Both the position numbers and the translations under genes were made by a program. This document shows, piece after piece, positions 35,314-48,340 of a stretch of 64,000 nucleotides of DNA (the first letter of the stretch is position 1; each line of letters opens with the position of its first letter). Under the pieces are notes generated by a model. The model did no database searches. It was not told the DNA's origin and saw only the letters and a list, made by a program, of their open reading frames with translations. The stretch is from Opisthorchis felineus (Eukaryota > Platyhelminthes > Trematoda > Opisthorchiida > Opisthorchiidae). The stretch is taken from positions 8,198 to 72,197 of the forward strand of contig SJOL01001695.1 of the NCBI GenBank assembly GCA_004794785.1. Reading direction: 5' to 3'.

Positions 35314-38300
35314 GTGAGTCCCAATGTTCGGAACATTTGATGGATTTTTCACTATCCTACTTTTTTCTTCACTTCTCACTTGTTTTCTCTCACATCAGTC
35401 GCCACCTTTTTTAAATCCAGTCATGACACGTGGACCAATCCGCTTGCCTGGGAACAGATAGGCGTCTATATGTTTGTCCTACTTTACTTGACTAATGTTT
35501 ACTCTCGTTTATGTCTCAGGCGTGCCTATCAAGCGGGTGCAGCACTTTTAGCTACCCTAATCCCTGTCTATCTACCTCTCTTCGTCTAACTTGCAGTACG
35601 TAGTTTTCCCCGATTTTGCTACTTTCCACCGACAGTTTTCGATCCCTGTAATTGGACTGTAATTGCTTAAACTGTGGGAGCGGACGTTTTTTACTGAGGA
35701 CATCTCGCATCTTAGTTAACGCGAGTCACCGTTTGCGCGTTATGACTAGCTTAGTGTGATTCTGTGGTGCCCGTTACAGTGCCGGAGTGCTTGTCTGGCG
35801 TACGGGTTCCTTTTGTCACAGCTTCGGATGTCTGTTTTTTCCTCACCTTTCCTTTACATCCCTTCGCATTGTTTCCTTTACCTCTCCCTCAGTTTTCCAA
35901 CTTTTTGATTGACCTCCGCCTCACCAACGTCGGTGATCTGAAATTGTGAGGTTCCACACCACAAGAAAGTCTATAGATTCGGTGGTGTGCAGCGAATTGT
36001 AAGTTATATCAGGTTATTTCCACGAGAGAAAAAAAGGTACTTACGAGCATTCTTGGCCTTCCGAAATCAGTTGGTCACTGAGAACACTATGTGATGGCTT
36101 CTCACATGATAATTGTGTTCGTTGAAAGGTTCGGGACGGAACGGAAGTGATGGTGACGGATAATTTGATATCGTGCTGTGCAAACCCTGACCCCCACCAT
36201 TTCGCAAATACCGCCAAGCGCCCAAAGTGACAGTGTAGTAGCACTAATTGATCGAGCTTTGTTCAAAAGCTTGTCAGCTTACGCCAGCTGGTATCTGAGA
36301 GTTTTTTAGGAAAATTTACGACCTAACGAGAAGAATTGGACACCTGCCTTTCAGGATTAATGAGCTTCATACATGATGTCAGTTTTGTGATGCCAACCCA
36401 TTGCTTGAGCCATGAGATGCTGACCGGGAAGTCCGTGATTCGGATCCACACAGAACCCTTGCCGCCGTTGGTACTGACTCCCATTTCAAATTGCCCTTGT
36501 TGCGATTGCGCGTCCAAACATCCTGATTATTGTACCCTTGACCATAAGTAGGTTTTCAGTGTTTTCGTTACCAGCTTCATTCTACTTTGTTTTCTATGAA
36601 GAGATTTTTGTTCTTGATAACCTGATTTGCGAAAGCGTAATTGCACAACTTCTTTGTGCGGTCCCACTTCCAAACAGCCAGGCCATTGTGCCCAAACCGT
36701 GTCCCGATTCTGGGTACGTGAACCAGCTGAAGTCTTGCCGAAGCACGGTGTTTGGTGACTCGAGCCCTGTCCGCAGGCCAAGGCATGACCTAAAGTGTGG
36801 TGTACTTGAACAGTACCCCAGCCATCTTTCTTCGTGAGTATCCGTTGGTAAGCATACCCAAGGTAATATGCACCACAATAATCATGGAAGTGAACGGTGT
36901 CTGGGGGAAGAGCGAGTGTGACACATTACTCCTGTCAGGAAATTACTTCTACTTCAGACGAAAGTATCCGGTTCTTAGAAACGTCCACGTTTCTGAGCTG
37001 TACGAATTTTGTACCCCTTACACCGTGTTGCGTATGCTTTTTGTCATAATTGTCTTTTCAAAAGAGGTTCTAGTTTTGCTGCTGATTGGACTGCTGCACT
37101 GGCAATAAAAAATTAGAACTTCCATTTCAGCCATATAATTGTGCTCAAGTTTCACGTGACTTAACTCATCATAAAGTGACAGCTTTCAGAGTTCATAATA
37201 TACTCCATTGATTCAGAAACCGAGCTGGCTGTGTAGAGATGAATTCAAATTCGGTTGAAACAGTATTTTTCTGTACTGTGTGTGCGAAGTCTGCTCATTT
37301 TTGGGGATAGCGAATCCAACATGGCGGTCGAGAACGCGCAGCATCTTCTATGACTAGGATAAGAGTATAGTCATTCGCCAATCCTCATCGGAGTACGGAT
37401 TACAAGCGACTCAGACGAGTGAATGTATAGGACCATGCCGTATGCCGTTGTGTATGTTAGCTGATCTGACTAAAAGTTTAAAATACCCCGGTTGTATCAG
37501 CTGCCCGCGAAAGACTTCCTGTCAAATTATCCCAAATGACTGACAGTGACACAAAGCTTGCGGCACTGTAGAAATTGTCACAAACCTTGGCGTAGCGGAT
37601 CATCTAGTCTTCTTGAGAACCACCACGATAGAAAAATGTGCTGAAACCATCCTCTAAAAGGCTCGCTTTTGCGGTGCACCCTATCTAGGTGGAAGTTGGG
37701 ATTCCCAGTAGAACGACAACACTTATTGTGTAGTATTTTCACCGAACGATCACTCATTTCCGAACTACGACGTTTTCGAATTATTAACCTGCCTTTTATC
37801 ATTCAGCAATAACGCATGAGATGACGAGAATCGAAGTTTCTTGGCGTTTTCTGTTGACTTATCCCCTGCACAATGGTACAACCTTGGTGTCTCTTGATAT
37901 CCATATTGCTTTCCTCGCCCTCACTCTGCCCGTCACTCTGCTCTGTCGCTACTGAGCTGGTGGTGGTCAGTAGGGTCTACTGTCACGCTACCAGTCAAAC
38001 TCTGGATTTATCTCTTCGTCAGACAGCTTTTGCAGTAACCTCCAAGTACGCTGAGGGTCTGTTTTTGAAAGAACACTCCTACACAGAAGATCAGGCGAAA
38101 CGTCGGCTTATCCTTGGTTGAAAAGGCACATTGCATGTTAGTCTGCGAATAAACTTGCATCGCTCTGCGGCTCAAACGCTGTATAACACTACATTCGCGA
38201 CCTGTGAATGAGGACCATCACTGACCGTGCGGTCGTGCGCTGTTTCCTGGAATGAATCATTTTTTTAAGGACCTCGACCTTACTGAGCATGAACCTTTCA

Positions 38301-40307
38301 GCTCTGCTGTACTTCCCAACGCATGTCTCATCTGTAGTCTGTAAGTACTGGATTTCAGCTCAGGAGCATTAAAACTCCTGGATGACACTTACAGTTGCCT
38401 CTATGTGTCTCTTCAGTCGATTGCGTTGCGATGGGGAGCTTTGATACGACAAGGGTTTTCGCCCTGTGAACTGATGCTGTTCATTGGTTTGCTTCCATGA
38501 AAGCGATTTTTACGCCTTCGTTGGTGCTATTAATCCAGACAACCTTCTTCAAGACATTTTCACATGGAATGCTACAACTCAGTTCTTCATTTTTTATGGA
38601 TGTGGATTCAGCAAACTGATTCAGAGTCAGGTACCACCTGACAGACAGCGCCGAGCGAATACCTCAGTCGCACAGAACAGTTTTGTGACTTGACCATGTG
38701 AAAGACCTCAATGGAATTTGTTCCTTGGTCCTGGTTTACCTTTATTTAGCGCTGTTCTCACATTTATAAGCACATTGCTCTCAGCTCTTCAGTCTCTTCA
38801 GTCTATGCGCATTACACGGACAGCGAAGCCAGTACGAATAAAACAGAACACTTTTTCTATTATGTGACAATGTCCCACCTTCCGGGTAGGCCACTTCCTT
38901 GGGAGAACACGTTTCTTGTGGTGAACGATTTACTGTGACCTCCGAGGAGAGGCCACGCCCTTTCTCGCGCAATGATCTGTCTTGTGGGATTTTTGTACAC
39001 AAGTGTACAGCAAATACCATGGGTGGGCCTGGTGGATGTTTACTAACTAACTAATGACCAAGAATTTGACAGTCACTCAGAAAAAAATCGTGGTTCGATT
39101 CCCACATTCAGAAAGTAACTTGACTGCATTAGAAACTCTTTCCTACTTACGGCGTTGGGAAGGCAGTAAGCTTCTTTTATACATTACGGTAGCGTTCACA
39201 CAAAAATTCCGATACGACTTTGTACAGAAACGTCCCTGCATGTTGATGGTACTATGTTGTCAGAACAGGTTATGTCGACTGGATCCCCTTGTCTAATGAA
39301 GTTTTGTACTGGTCAGGAAAGCTTCGCAGTCATCTTCGTGTGACAAGCTAACAGCGACCGTGGAGAGCATAGCTGCAGACAGCAAAACGCTCACCATCAA
39401 ACAGGTGTATTGAGATAACAAATACCATTTAGTAATAAACGGGTCCAAGTACTCAAGCACTTCGATCCAAGCATTTGTTGAGGCGTGCGAAGATACACGC
39501 AGATGGCAGTTTGCGTGGAAGCGCAGGGGTACCTATATTTATATGTGATGCGCATGACTACATGGATCATCATTTTGCTGAACTAAACAACTACACAAAT
39601 ATACACAATAATGATTTTTTCGCTCCTTCTCTGCCTCTCTGATCACGCTCTTCTGTCATTCCAAAGGTGCTATTTCTTCCCTGCTTTAGCACCTAATCGC
39701 ATAGCAACTCACTTTAGGTCAGACACCGGTTGAAATCGACGCATTACACAATTTGGTATTGAGCAGATTTTCCGCTTGACAATGTTTTTCAAGTTGCAGC
39801 ATAAGTTATATCAACTGAACTGGTATAAATAATGTGTAGTGTTAGGGAAATCCCGTACTCCGTTTCAACGCACTTTTCTGCCGGAACCCACCCCTTACAG
39901 CGCATTACACGAATTTAGCTCAGCAATTCTCCCATGGTAGTCTCAACCACCAGTTGCTGTTTGGTTCGGTTCATTGCCAAGCCGTCATACACTGACGTCA
40001 AGATTTTGTGCTCCAGTTGTGAACTCCTACCATCGAGTGCTACCCTGCAGCTTTGTCAGCGATATTTTCCTGGCACAAACCCTTGATTTCAACCGATATA
40101 CTCCAACTGCTCTCCGAACTCGAATCAGACGGTGTTCAGCAGACCCATTTGCCTGTTTTGGCTCATATAACAGTTTGTATTTTCTATAAAAACACCCATC
40201 AGGCAGCAGGTTGCTCAGTCCTGTTGACATTTTTTTGTGCAACAGCGCTTCGAAACCCAGTTTGCATGTCAGGTGATGCTCCTTCTCTAGTGGATTTTTT
40301 CTACGTT
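35314..40307. other. First part of the 11 kb intron; nothing recognised
   Basis: Almost 5 kb without a LINE block, SINE body or known protein. Frames up to 103 codons (for example 36797-37108) lack motifs. Contrasts with the LINE-crowded region upstream. Confidence 0.45.
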
Positions 40308-40482
40308 CAGCTGTAACACCCTTTCGGTGCCTAGCTGCCATGCCACCCGAGGGAAGCATGAGGGCTGGGGTACTGCCAGGATGCCCAAGCCTAGACAGGG
40401 CAAGTCGAGAGGTCGGGTTCGAACCACGGACCTTCCGGTCAGTAAATTCGCGCTCTAACCACTGACCTATCTCGCCCCCTCT
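40308..40482 (-). mobile_element. tRNA-derived SINE, full-length copy
   Basis: Read on minus: ggggcgagataggtcagtgg (box A), gcgaatttactgaccgg, gtccgtggttcgaacccga (box B), ctgtctaggcttgggcatcc, cagtaccccagccctcatg, then ggcaccgaaagggtgttaca and gctg. Both internal promoter boxes match the pol III consensus well. A good reference copy for the family. Confidence 0.9.
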
Positions 40483-43385
40483 CTAGTGGATAAATCATCC
40501 CAGCTCTCATTAAGCCTAATGTGACGAAACAATAATAAATCTAAAGTCGTCTAAGGACAACCCTGAAGTCTTTCTGAGAGCACAGTGCAGGCTTCAATCG
40601 ATTAACCATTATTTCTTCAGGGGACTTCAGTCTATGGGAGCACTTGCCAACCAAAGTGCAACTATGTCAAAGTTTTCTGTAGTCATTCGCAATGGATCGA
40701 GCAATTGCAAGCAGTGGGTTACGGCCTAGTGGGAAGTGCCTGTATATATGTTGATGGTTTTTCGCTTTTGGTACAAAATCTACTTGTTGTAGTCATTCTT
40801 AGTTATCAATGGGAACAAGCTGGTCTTTGACAGCGGATTCTCAATTGTTTTCATAAACCCAGTACCGTCACCTATGAGTATCCGATGTTGTTCCTGTTTG
40901 TATTTTGGATTTGCAGTGTCAGCATGTAGAATGTTGAATCGATCCCCAGGGAAAGTGAAAAGTCCTTCCAACACAGGTTCGCCTGTTCTACTCAGTGCTT
41001 CGTATCCGCACATCATGCTAGACTTTCAGTCTGTGAACTTCAGATGTAGGTCTAGAGGAAGTGTCCGAACAATTTGCTTTGGAAGCAGTGTGTGTTGGTT
41101 TTTGACTGAAGCTTCACAGGCACCACAGTGGACTAACTTGGTAGCCCACGAAACGACCAACTGATTAATTCGACTTCATCCGGTAATTACTCACGAGGAA
41201 TGGTAGGGCCGTCGAACTTGAGCTTATCGGTACTTTCAGCTAATTTAAATCTGTGCTCACCATTTTCAGTGAATATTGCGATTACTCTACATTGCGAAAC
41301 CTGTTCTTCAGTTTCACCCAGAGGTGAAATTTGCATGTAAATCGGGTTCATCAAGAACACAGAGTATGTCTTCGTCTACGCCAGGTAAGGGTTATAGAGG
41401 AAGGTTCGTCCACCGCAAAGCTTTTTGTATGCCAATAGATATGCTTGCAAACTGGTTTGTCTGTAGGGGCATTCGCTTTCACGGTAGGCACATCAGTAGT
41501 CACATCATCATCGCGCTTCCAACCTTTCATCTCGCTTAAGCGTACTAGAACTCCTCAGAAGCAATCTGAAAGCCAAGCAAGGTTCTTTACAAATTGTTGA
41601 TGCGTCGACCATATCTTCGTTAACTCTCAGTACATCGCCGCACATACCTAGATCGTGGGACGAAAGTGTCTTTGGCTGTCTTAACCACGTGGATTAATGT
41701 TCCAACCTGTACAGAAAACTAACAGTCGTCGTCTCAAATATAAAAGCAGTCGTTGACTCAGTTGATACCTCTCCTTCAGATTTGTACTGATGATCCTCCT
41801 TAGCCCTTGCATTCGAGCAGTCACGGATGCATGAGGGTCTTCGTTTAATAGTTACTTGAGCGCTCTATGAAAAGAAAGACCGATTGTTACCTTTTGAGTT
41901 CAAGCTCTTAACCGAACTTATAATGGGGAATACCGATAGTATCTTCTTCCCCTCGCTTTGAACTTCTTCCAAGATGAGACTCTCAATAGCTGTATGTAGT
42001 CACTGAGATGACGAGGTTGCGTTTCCAATCACGTCGTTTCTATCCACTCGCTCACTTTTAACATTTAACCCACTAGTTCCTCTTGCTTTATTGGTCTCAG
42101 TTGATCCCCATCATCCTCTTACACTGTCTGAATGCTGACACTTCGAGTCCACGTGCATTCTACATGTTTTGGGTTGAAAAACAGCTTAACCGCATTGTAT
42201 GTGGAACTGCCTTGGTCACCAGTGACGATATTTTTCAGTATCCTGTGAGGACGTTCTCTTCCTAGTATTGCCCAGCTTAATGTAACCCTATGGTTCTATT
42301 CGGTAACTCCGCAAACATTCTTAATGTTCTTCTCAGGCTACTACTGTCTTTTAGTGTGAGCCAGTATCCTTACTTTCGCTTGTCCCGACACTAGCTGCCT
42401 TTCCAGCGTAGTCGAAATTACGCTGTCTGTTGAGGCATGTCCACCAGCTTGCTTCTTTACACCGATACTTCTCTACTTCGGCTGAACTGACGATCACTCG
42501 TTCGGAAACTAAAAGTTCAAGGACAAATGGTAACTGACATGAATTAATAAGGCATATTTCCTTGTTTCAAACGTAATTTTACCCGCCCCCCTCCTCACGC
42601 ATCAGCAATTGATAGTTTTGAAATTTTGACCATTTCCTTTTGATTTTCCAAGCGGGTGCTTAGGTTTCCAGTTTGAAGAGGCCATTACGTATAACGAAAT
42701 GGAATCGCATTGCAATGGTTTTGGGGAGTATTGTAGCTGTGTAAATTTTAGCTTATGGCTGCTACAGTCGTACCATTGAGTCTGTTACGTGATTCTTCAA
42801 TCTCGCACGAAGCAAGAGGAGTTATGATGTGTAGAGTCCCTGTCATGTTCCTTCAAACTTTCTTGATAAAATTCAGTGTTTTTGGAACCTTACGAGCGAG
42901 TCCGCCAACCGGGTCGTTCGTTCAGAATAAGAATCTTGCACGCAATGGAAATGCACACGTCTTGCCGGATCAATAATTGCGCTTGCATGTGCGTATACGC
43001 GCAGAGCCATCACGTGCTAATTTTTACTTCCAATCGAAGATGCAGAACAATACCGTGAACCTGATGCCGGACGGATCGCAGTCAATGGCCGTATCGCTAG
43101 TTGTGATCATTTCACGCGAAGACCTGCAGGTTCCCATCTGGGTGGAGCCAGACTTAACGGATTCAGTCGCATTGTTCGGATGTCTGAGGTTTGCAGTATG
43201 ACGGAACCCTTCACAAATCACTTAAACCAACTGCATCTCGTACGCATAACCAAGGCAGGATACGACAAGCGTGTGCCAGATATGGATGAGTCTTCACCGC
43301 ACTACCGAGAAACTAGACTTCCGTAACCCGTCATTCTCAAGAGAAGCATGAGCTCCAGTTCCTTGTCCAAGTCTTGTTGTCCCAC
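40483..43385. other. Intronic stretch, nothing recognised
   Basis: No protein motif or repeat family member seen. Frames of about 60-96 codons on both strands show no pattern. Confidence 0.4.
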
Positions 43386-43580
43386 CTAGGGCTCGAGATA
43401 GCTCAGTGGTTAAGGCGCCAGCTTTCGCACCGGAAGGTCCGTGGTTCGAACCCATCCTATGCACCTCGACTTCTGTCTAGGCTTCGGCAACCTGACAGTA
43501 TCCCAGCCCTCGTGCCTTGTCCCGTTGGCATGGCAGCTAGGCACCGAAAGGGTGCTGCAGCTGAACGATTATTTTGATTG
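43386..43580 (+). mobile_element. tRNA-derived SINE, full-length reference copy
   Basis: Head: ctcgagatagctcagtggtt, where tagctcagtgg fits pol III box A (TRGYNNARNNGG). Then ggaaggtccgtggttcgaac, where ggttcgaaccc fits box B (GGTTCGANNCC). The body follows: cttctgtctaggcttcggca, cagtatcccagccctcgtgc, then ggcaccgaaagggtgctgca and gctgaacgattattttgatt. Total about 190 bp. This is the standard SINE layout: tRNA-related head, unrelated body, A/T-rich tail. The parental tRNA species is not assigned. Confidence 0.9.
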
Positions 43581-46107
43581 TTTGTTTGTCCCACCTAGGT
43601 CTTGTGGCGTCCACTAGTGTTTACGCCGAAAATGGAAGTTCCGTGATGCATGCAATGATTGCTAAAAATTACCTTAGAATGTCCTGTGCCACTTCAACGG
43701 CGCTGATTCGAATTGTTTGGACACGTCCCTCGTAAACTCTCTGTGCCATCTTTGGCACCATTTCCTTTTCCACTACGGTGCTGTCGCGTGATAAGGTAGT
43801 GGGAAACCTGGCTCTTAACAGTGACGACTGGCGTTGAACATCCGGATCTGTTTTTTTGTGGATAGCTGGCCTACTACACGAGGATCCATCATGCTTTGTT
43901 TGCCTGTTTATTATGAATGAATGACTCACTTGAACCAACTCTGCCGGTACAGATGACTAGCGGACTCTTGCTTCTCCGTCCCGAGTACACAGTTTAACAA
44001 ATTGACCATCATATTTAGAGTTTCTGTGTTCTTCTGCCATCGGCGCTTCTAGCTTCTTCATACTGCGTTCATTTCTCTCACTCTTGAATCACTTCCGTGC
44101 ACAATCCGGGGTGTGCTGTTCTTTTCCTGCAGCTGATCACTTTGTTCATATGATATTTTTTGAAGTAGAATGGGATGACGGTCCTGCTTTTGCAGGGATG
44201 CCATCTCCCGCGCAGTAGATACACTCATCTGCACAATCGGTTATTAACTTGATGCTTAGATTGCACTGCACGTGGCTGCCTGCGCTAGGACGGATGAGTT
44301 GTTAGCCATCACATTCCTTTTTTAGATTTTAAATTCTATGGAGATGCGACACTAAATCCACTTCATTGCAATGTTCACCAACCCGGTGGATCGCTGTCGT
44401 CAGATGAACTCTATATTGATAATCCTATAGTCTGGATATACCACCCTCGACCCTTGTCGAACAGTCCTCCTACCGCCGTATGTAAACTATCGACAAATTT
44501 GGGTGCATCACTGACGTGCATGCCGGCTGAAAAGTACGCGACACGGAATACAAGCGCTTTTTCAGTTTAGAAATTTGGTGCACGATCACTCTTCCTTAAA
44601 CACGACCAGCTCGTGTTCTCGTTATTTTTTGTCCGCCTTCTAAGTTTCACATCGCAGTCCGTGAAGCTCAGCCACTCTTTGTCCTAATCCTGCTCGTTTG
44701 TTTCGTTGTCTACATGGCCTCTGACTACCCCTCCATGATTTGACGACCGCTCAGATATGCAGATTTTGACGCTGTGCGTGCACATCGACCACTAACTTCC
44801 GATGAATGGACTTTTTTTCAGTCATCTTAGTTCAGCATTCATTCTCCTCCACAATAAAATAACTCTATTTGATGTTGAAATTGGACAGCGTCCCAGTTCA
44901 TGCTCTTTTTGAACTGCGTTGTCGGAAGCGTTTTCCCGTAGAACTTTATCCCCTAACGATTGCAACCACATCTTGACTTTTTTGTGGACTTGTACACCTG
45001 TACAGTGGGCGGAATGTATTATAGCAAAACCGTTTTTACCCAACACAAGTGAAAAAAGGCTCAAGAAGTTCTCTTTCACTTGACTGGTCAAAGTTTTAAT
45101 GCGCTCCAACGACCGGCAGTTCCAAACCGAGTTACTTTGTGGCCTAACTGCGCTTTACTGTTTGAGGTGATGTCACTGCAAGACAGCAAGCCAACACGTT
45201 GTGCAACCAAATTTAGCCACCATTATTATCGAAGGTGACGCTTGCACCACATGATTCTTCTATAGACGATATGTATGTAGCCTTGTTGGTTTTGAGCTGA
45301 GTTGTGAGTTGGGCACTCCTATTGCTTTTCATTTTGACAATTTCTTCAGTCTTGATTTCGAGTGTAGTCCTTGATATTCACCTTTTTAACCTGCGTAACC
45401 ACTGTCCTATCTCCCATCTGACACACTGAAATATACGCACCATTCATGTACCGGTTGCCCTGGTTGTAATATTAGTTGTTCCGTTTTATGCCTACCATGG
45501 CCGTAGGTATTCATCGTTGACTGTACAAAACAGTCGAGTGGATTGACTTGAGGCCCGTTTGCTCAGCTCAACAGCGGAGATGGGGTTTCTGTGTCCCAGC
45601 TTATTTCGTAGAATTGTCTTAAAATGCAAGTATCGCGTTCTGTGTTGTTGCGCTTAACAGTGTTTTGTCCATATAACGTTGCTCAAGTTACATTACTTCC
45701 TCGGTGGTTCTTTGTATGCTGATGTGACTGATATTTCCTGCTGTTTCGTTTCAGCTAATATGGTTGAACACCACTGATGCAGCGGGCCGACGAAGTAGTA
45801 GGTTGATATCACCTTTTTGTTCCGGCAGCTGTTATGGTGCAGTCGCTGCAGCCAATAACGCCACACTAATATTGGGTCCTGTTATTTGGTCCTTGATCTA
45901 TTCAGTGGTCAGTCTTACTCTTCGGGTTTTGAGCTTCCGAAAGCGCATTAATCTCGGGGTAATTATGCTCACAAGTATTGCCAAAGCCGTGAGTATGCAG
46001 ATGGACGCGGTGAACGTCTCCGGACCGTCTATACACTCCAAGGCCCATCAAAATGCAGCCCAGACATGACGGGAGCCTCACTTGCACCACCGGCGACTAT
46101 ATGTAGA
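43581..46107. other. Intronic stretch, nothing recognised
   Basis: No repeat family member seen. An open frame at 45764-46069 follows an acceptor-like tttcgtttcag but does not fit the GIGYF reading phase; see rejected items. Confidence 0.4.
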
Positions 46108-46266
46108 AGCTCGAAATAGTTCAATGGTTAAGGTGCAAACCCAACCTAAGCACCTCGACTGCGTCTGTCTAGGCACGGGCAACCTGGCAGTATCTCGGCA
46201 TTCGTGCATCCTTCGGGCGGAATGGCAGCTATGAACCGAAAAGGTGTCACAACTGGGCGATTATTT
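46108..46266 (+). mobile_element. tRNA-derived SINE with internal promoter deletion
   Basis: Head gctcgaaatagttcaatggt is followed at once by taaggtgcaaacccaaccta, so the box B region and preceding stem are deleted. The body (gtctaggcacgggcaacctg, cagtatctcggcattcgtgc) and end (gtcacaactgggcgattatt) remain. It ends 147 bp before the GIGYF exon at 46413. Confidence 0.8.
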
Positions 46267-46412
46267 TATCGATTGTTGCATTTCGCCTTATGATCGTACT
46301 CTACGTTTTTATACCTTTTATCAACTTTCTGGTTTAGTCTTTTTGAGAATCTATTTCACTGCTAAGATCCGCCTCCGCTATTCCTAGTATTCTGCGCCTT
46401 CTGTTTTCACAG

Positions 46413-46696
46413 CTGATTATACCCGTCTTTTTGGTCGGATTCCTTTTGTACCGGGACCGCGTATTTCCCCAATTCGTGGTGGCATAACGCCACCTACCCT
46501 AAATGCGCTCCCCAAATCAGTGTCAGTGGAGCACCCATCCTCCAATGATCTTGTGGACGGTGTTAGCTCTTCAGGGCTCCAGCATTCCGTAGGTTTATCT
46601 TCGACTTCCCAAAGCTCCATTGCGAGTGTGTCCGGGCAGGCTGGGCGCGTACCACCTATTGCAACGCAACAACTCAATTATTCACCCGATTTCCAA
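46413..46696 (+). CDS. GIGYF: GIGYF exon: end of GYF domain plus Ser/Pro-rich linker
   Basis: Acceptor ctgttttcacag; donor CCAA|GTTAGT at 46696/46697. The phase-1 codon joins as G|CT (Ala). It continues DYTRLFGRIPFVPGPRISP, matching the GYF domain end of GIGYF proteins (typically LGE/D...W/FGRVPFxPGP), so this join is firm. The rest is Ser/Pro/Gly-rich (ITPPTLNAL, then SSNDLVDGVSSSGL, then IATQQLNYSPDFQ) with no fold expected. It leaves in phase 0. The SINE at 46108-46266 sits close upstream. Confidence 0.93.
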
Positions 46697-48009
46697 GTTA
46701 GTTTCATAAACTTTCTATTTCGGTTAAAATTGCACCACTTTTTGCACGCACAATTTCATCACACTTTCTGGACAACATCTATACCTATGGTGCTTATAGT
46801 GGCTGCAGATAAGTGTCCTGTGAGCCACTATATTGTGTTTTGCCTTTAAGTTTCTAGCTTTTGTTAGCCATCTCGTGACCTTGTCTAGAGTCACTAATAA
46901 CATATTTTATTTGTTCGTTCTTCATGGGCCGTAATTCGATTCCCATGTGTGTTGCCCCTAAGAACGTTGTGGCACATTATCAGGTTACTTTGCAGGGTAC
47001 AACTTCCGATGATGCATGCCTCCCACGTTAGATTTGCAACTCGCGACGTCCGTAGATGCAATTCATCCTCCAGACGAAGCGCTTCTAGGTAGTTGGAATG
47101 AGTTGCTGGGGTCTGTCTTTCCTGTTGTTTGCTACGTTTCCGATAATTTTATTGTACTTTCGTACATGTCCGACTAACTTCATGCTAGATATGTCCATGC
47201 GGCTGAGCACACTCGTTTATATCATCTTCAATTTCAACCTCGTACTAGTGTGAAAGACTGAAACACCCGTTTGCTTTTAAGCGCAATCAAGACTTTCAAA
47301 GTTCCACAAAAGATCACCGTCCCTGATGGCTTCATAAATTACCGCTGGAATGCGCCTAACTATACGGTTGAACGTCACAGAAGGTTATTTCGATAAATTA
47401 TGTCAAACTCCTCGTCTGAGAAGGAGATCACAGTTAGGCCCTTTGCGACTGGACTTTCCCTAAAAACTATCGAAATTTCGTTGCTCCGTGTTTCTGTTTA
47501 CTCTAATCGCTACACCGTGGATCTACTGATGTTTAAGCCCACCATCGCTGGCAGATATTAGCAATTTATCAATAACTAACATTCAGTGTGTAGAGAATGG
47601 TTTTGTGCCAAGACGGAAAATAATTCGCCGTCTTAGCAGCATTTTTTGGCATTTTATCCTCTCGTTGTTCGATCTCTACTGCTTGCCACACTGTTTCACT
47701 TCGCTGAAAATTAGGTCGCCAAGCGTTGGTTCAGTGCTTTCTGACTGCTCCGTTGCATCAACTGGTCATTTGTCAGGACAGTCGATCGTGGTTTTAGGTC
47801 CTTTTAAGGTGACGGGTGTGAACGTATTTGCTTGGTCGGGTATGGGTATGTGAGTCATCAGCCGAAGTAAACCTTTGTTCGCAAACCGGTTTCCGCGGTA
47901 GTTCACAGAACAAAAGGACCAATGGGGAATTTCCTTCTGGGCTGTCTGTTTCAGGCATGTAAATCTCTGCACGTGATGATGCGTATTCAGCTTTTGGTTT
48001 AGACGATTC
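46697..48009. other. Intronic stretch, nothing recognised
   Basis: Within the 5.8 kb intron. No motif or repeat seen. Confidence 0.4.
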
Positions 48010-48340
48010 ATTAGGCTATAAAATGAGGGAACATTGGATTAACAATGCTGAGGTATGCCAGGTGGTTTTAGAAAGAAGGAACTCTCCCACGATGGATGAG
48101 CTACTCACGCTTGATAGGTTACGCTGTTTAGGACATGTATTTCGCATGCCGGAGGACCGCCTACCTCTCCGAGTTCTTTTCGCCTGGCCCTGTCCTGAGC
48201 GGAAATGATTGAGGAATGGACATTCTGACCTGGCAACGAAGTATGAAAACGCTAAGCAGTAAACTCAGTCGGGTTGACAATTATCGCCTCTCTGGATGGG
48301 GACATCGAGACTCAACTCATCTGTGTTTAATGACACTAGT
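48010..48340 (+). mobile_element. RTE-like family B, plus-strand C-terminal fragment
   Basis: Frame 48023-48208 reads REHWINNAEVCQVVLERRN, then SPTMDELLTLDRLRCLGHVF, then RMPEDRLPLRVLFAW, the same post-RT block as family B (FGRDNSPTIDELVTLHRLR). It is in the opposite orientation to the copies at 20 and 28 kb and much more diverged. It is sense to GIGYF and 5'-truncated. Confidence 0.8.

Noticed and set aside
43386..43470. Possible tRNA gene with box A and box B.
   Set aside because: The same head is followed by a fixed non-tRNA body at several loci, and no full cloverleaf with acceptor pairing was seen. It is a SINE.
45764..46069. Open plus frame after an acceptor-like tttcgtttcag, considered as a GIGYF exon.
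   Set aside because: The GYF exon leaves in phase 1. In that phase this stretch meets a stop within eight codons, and the join to 46413 gives the conserved GYF domain end directly.
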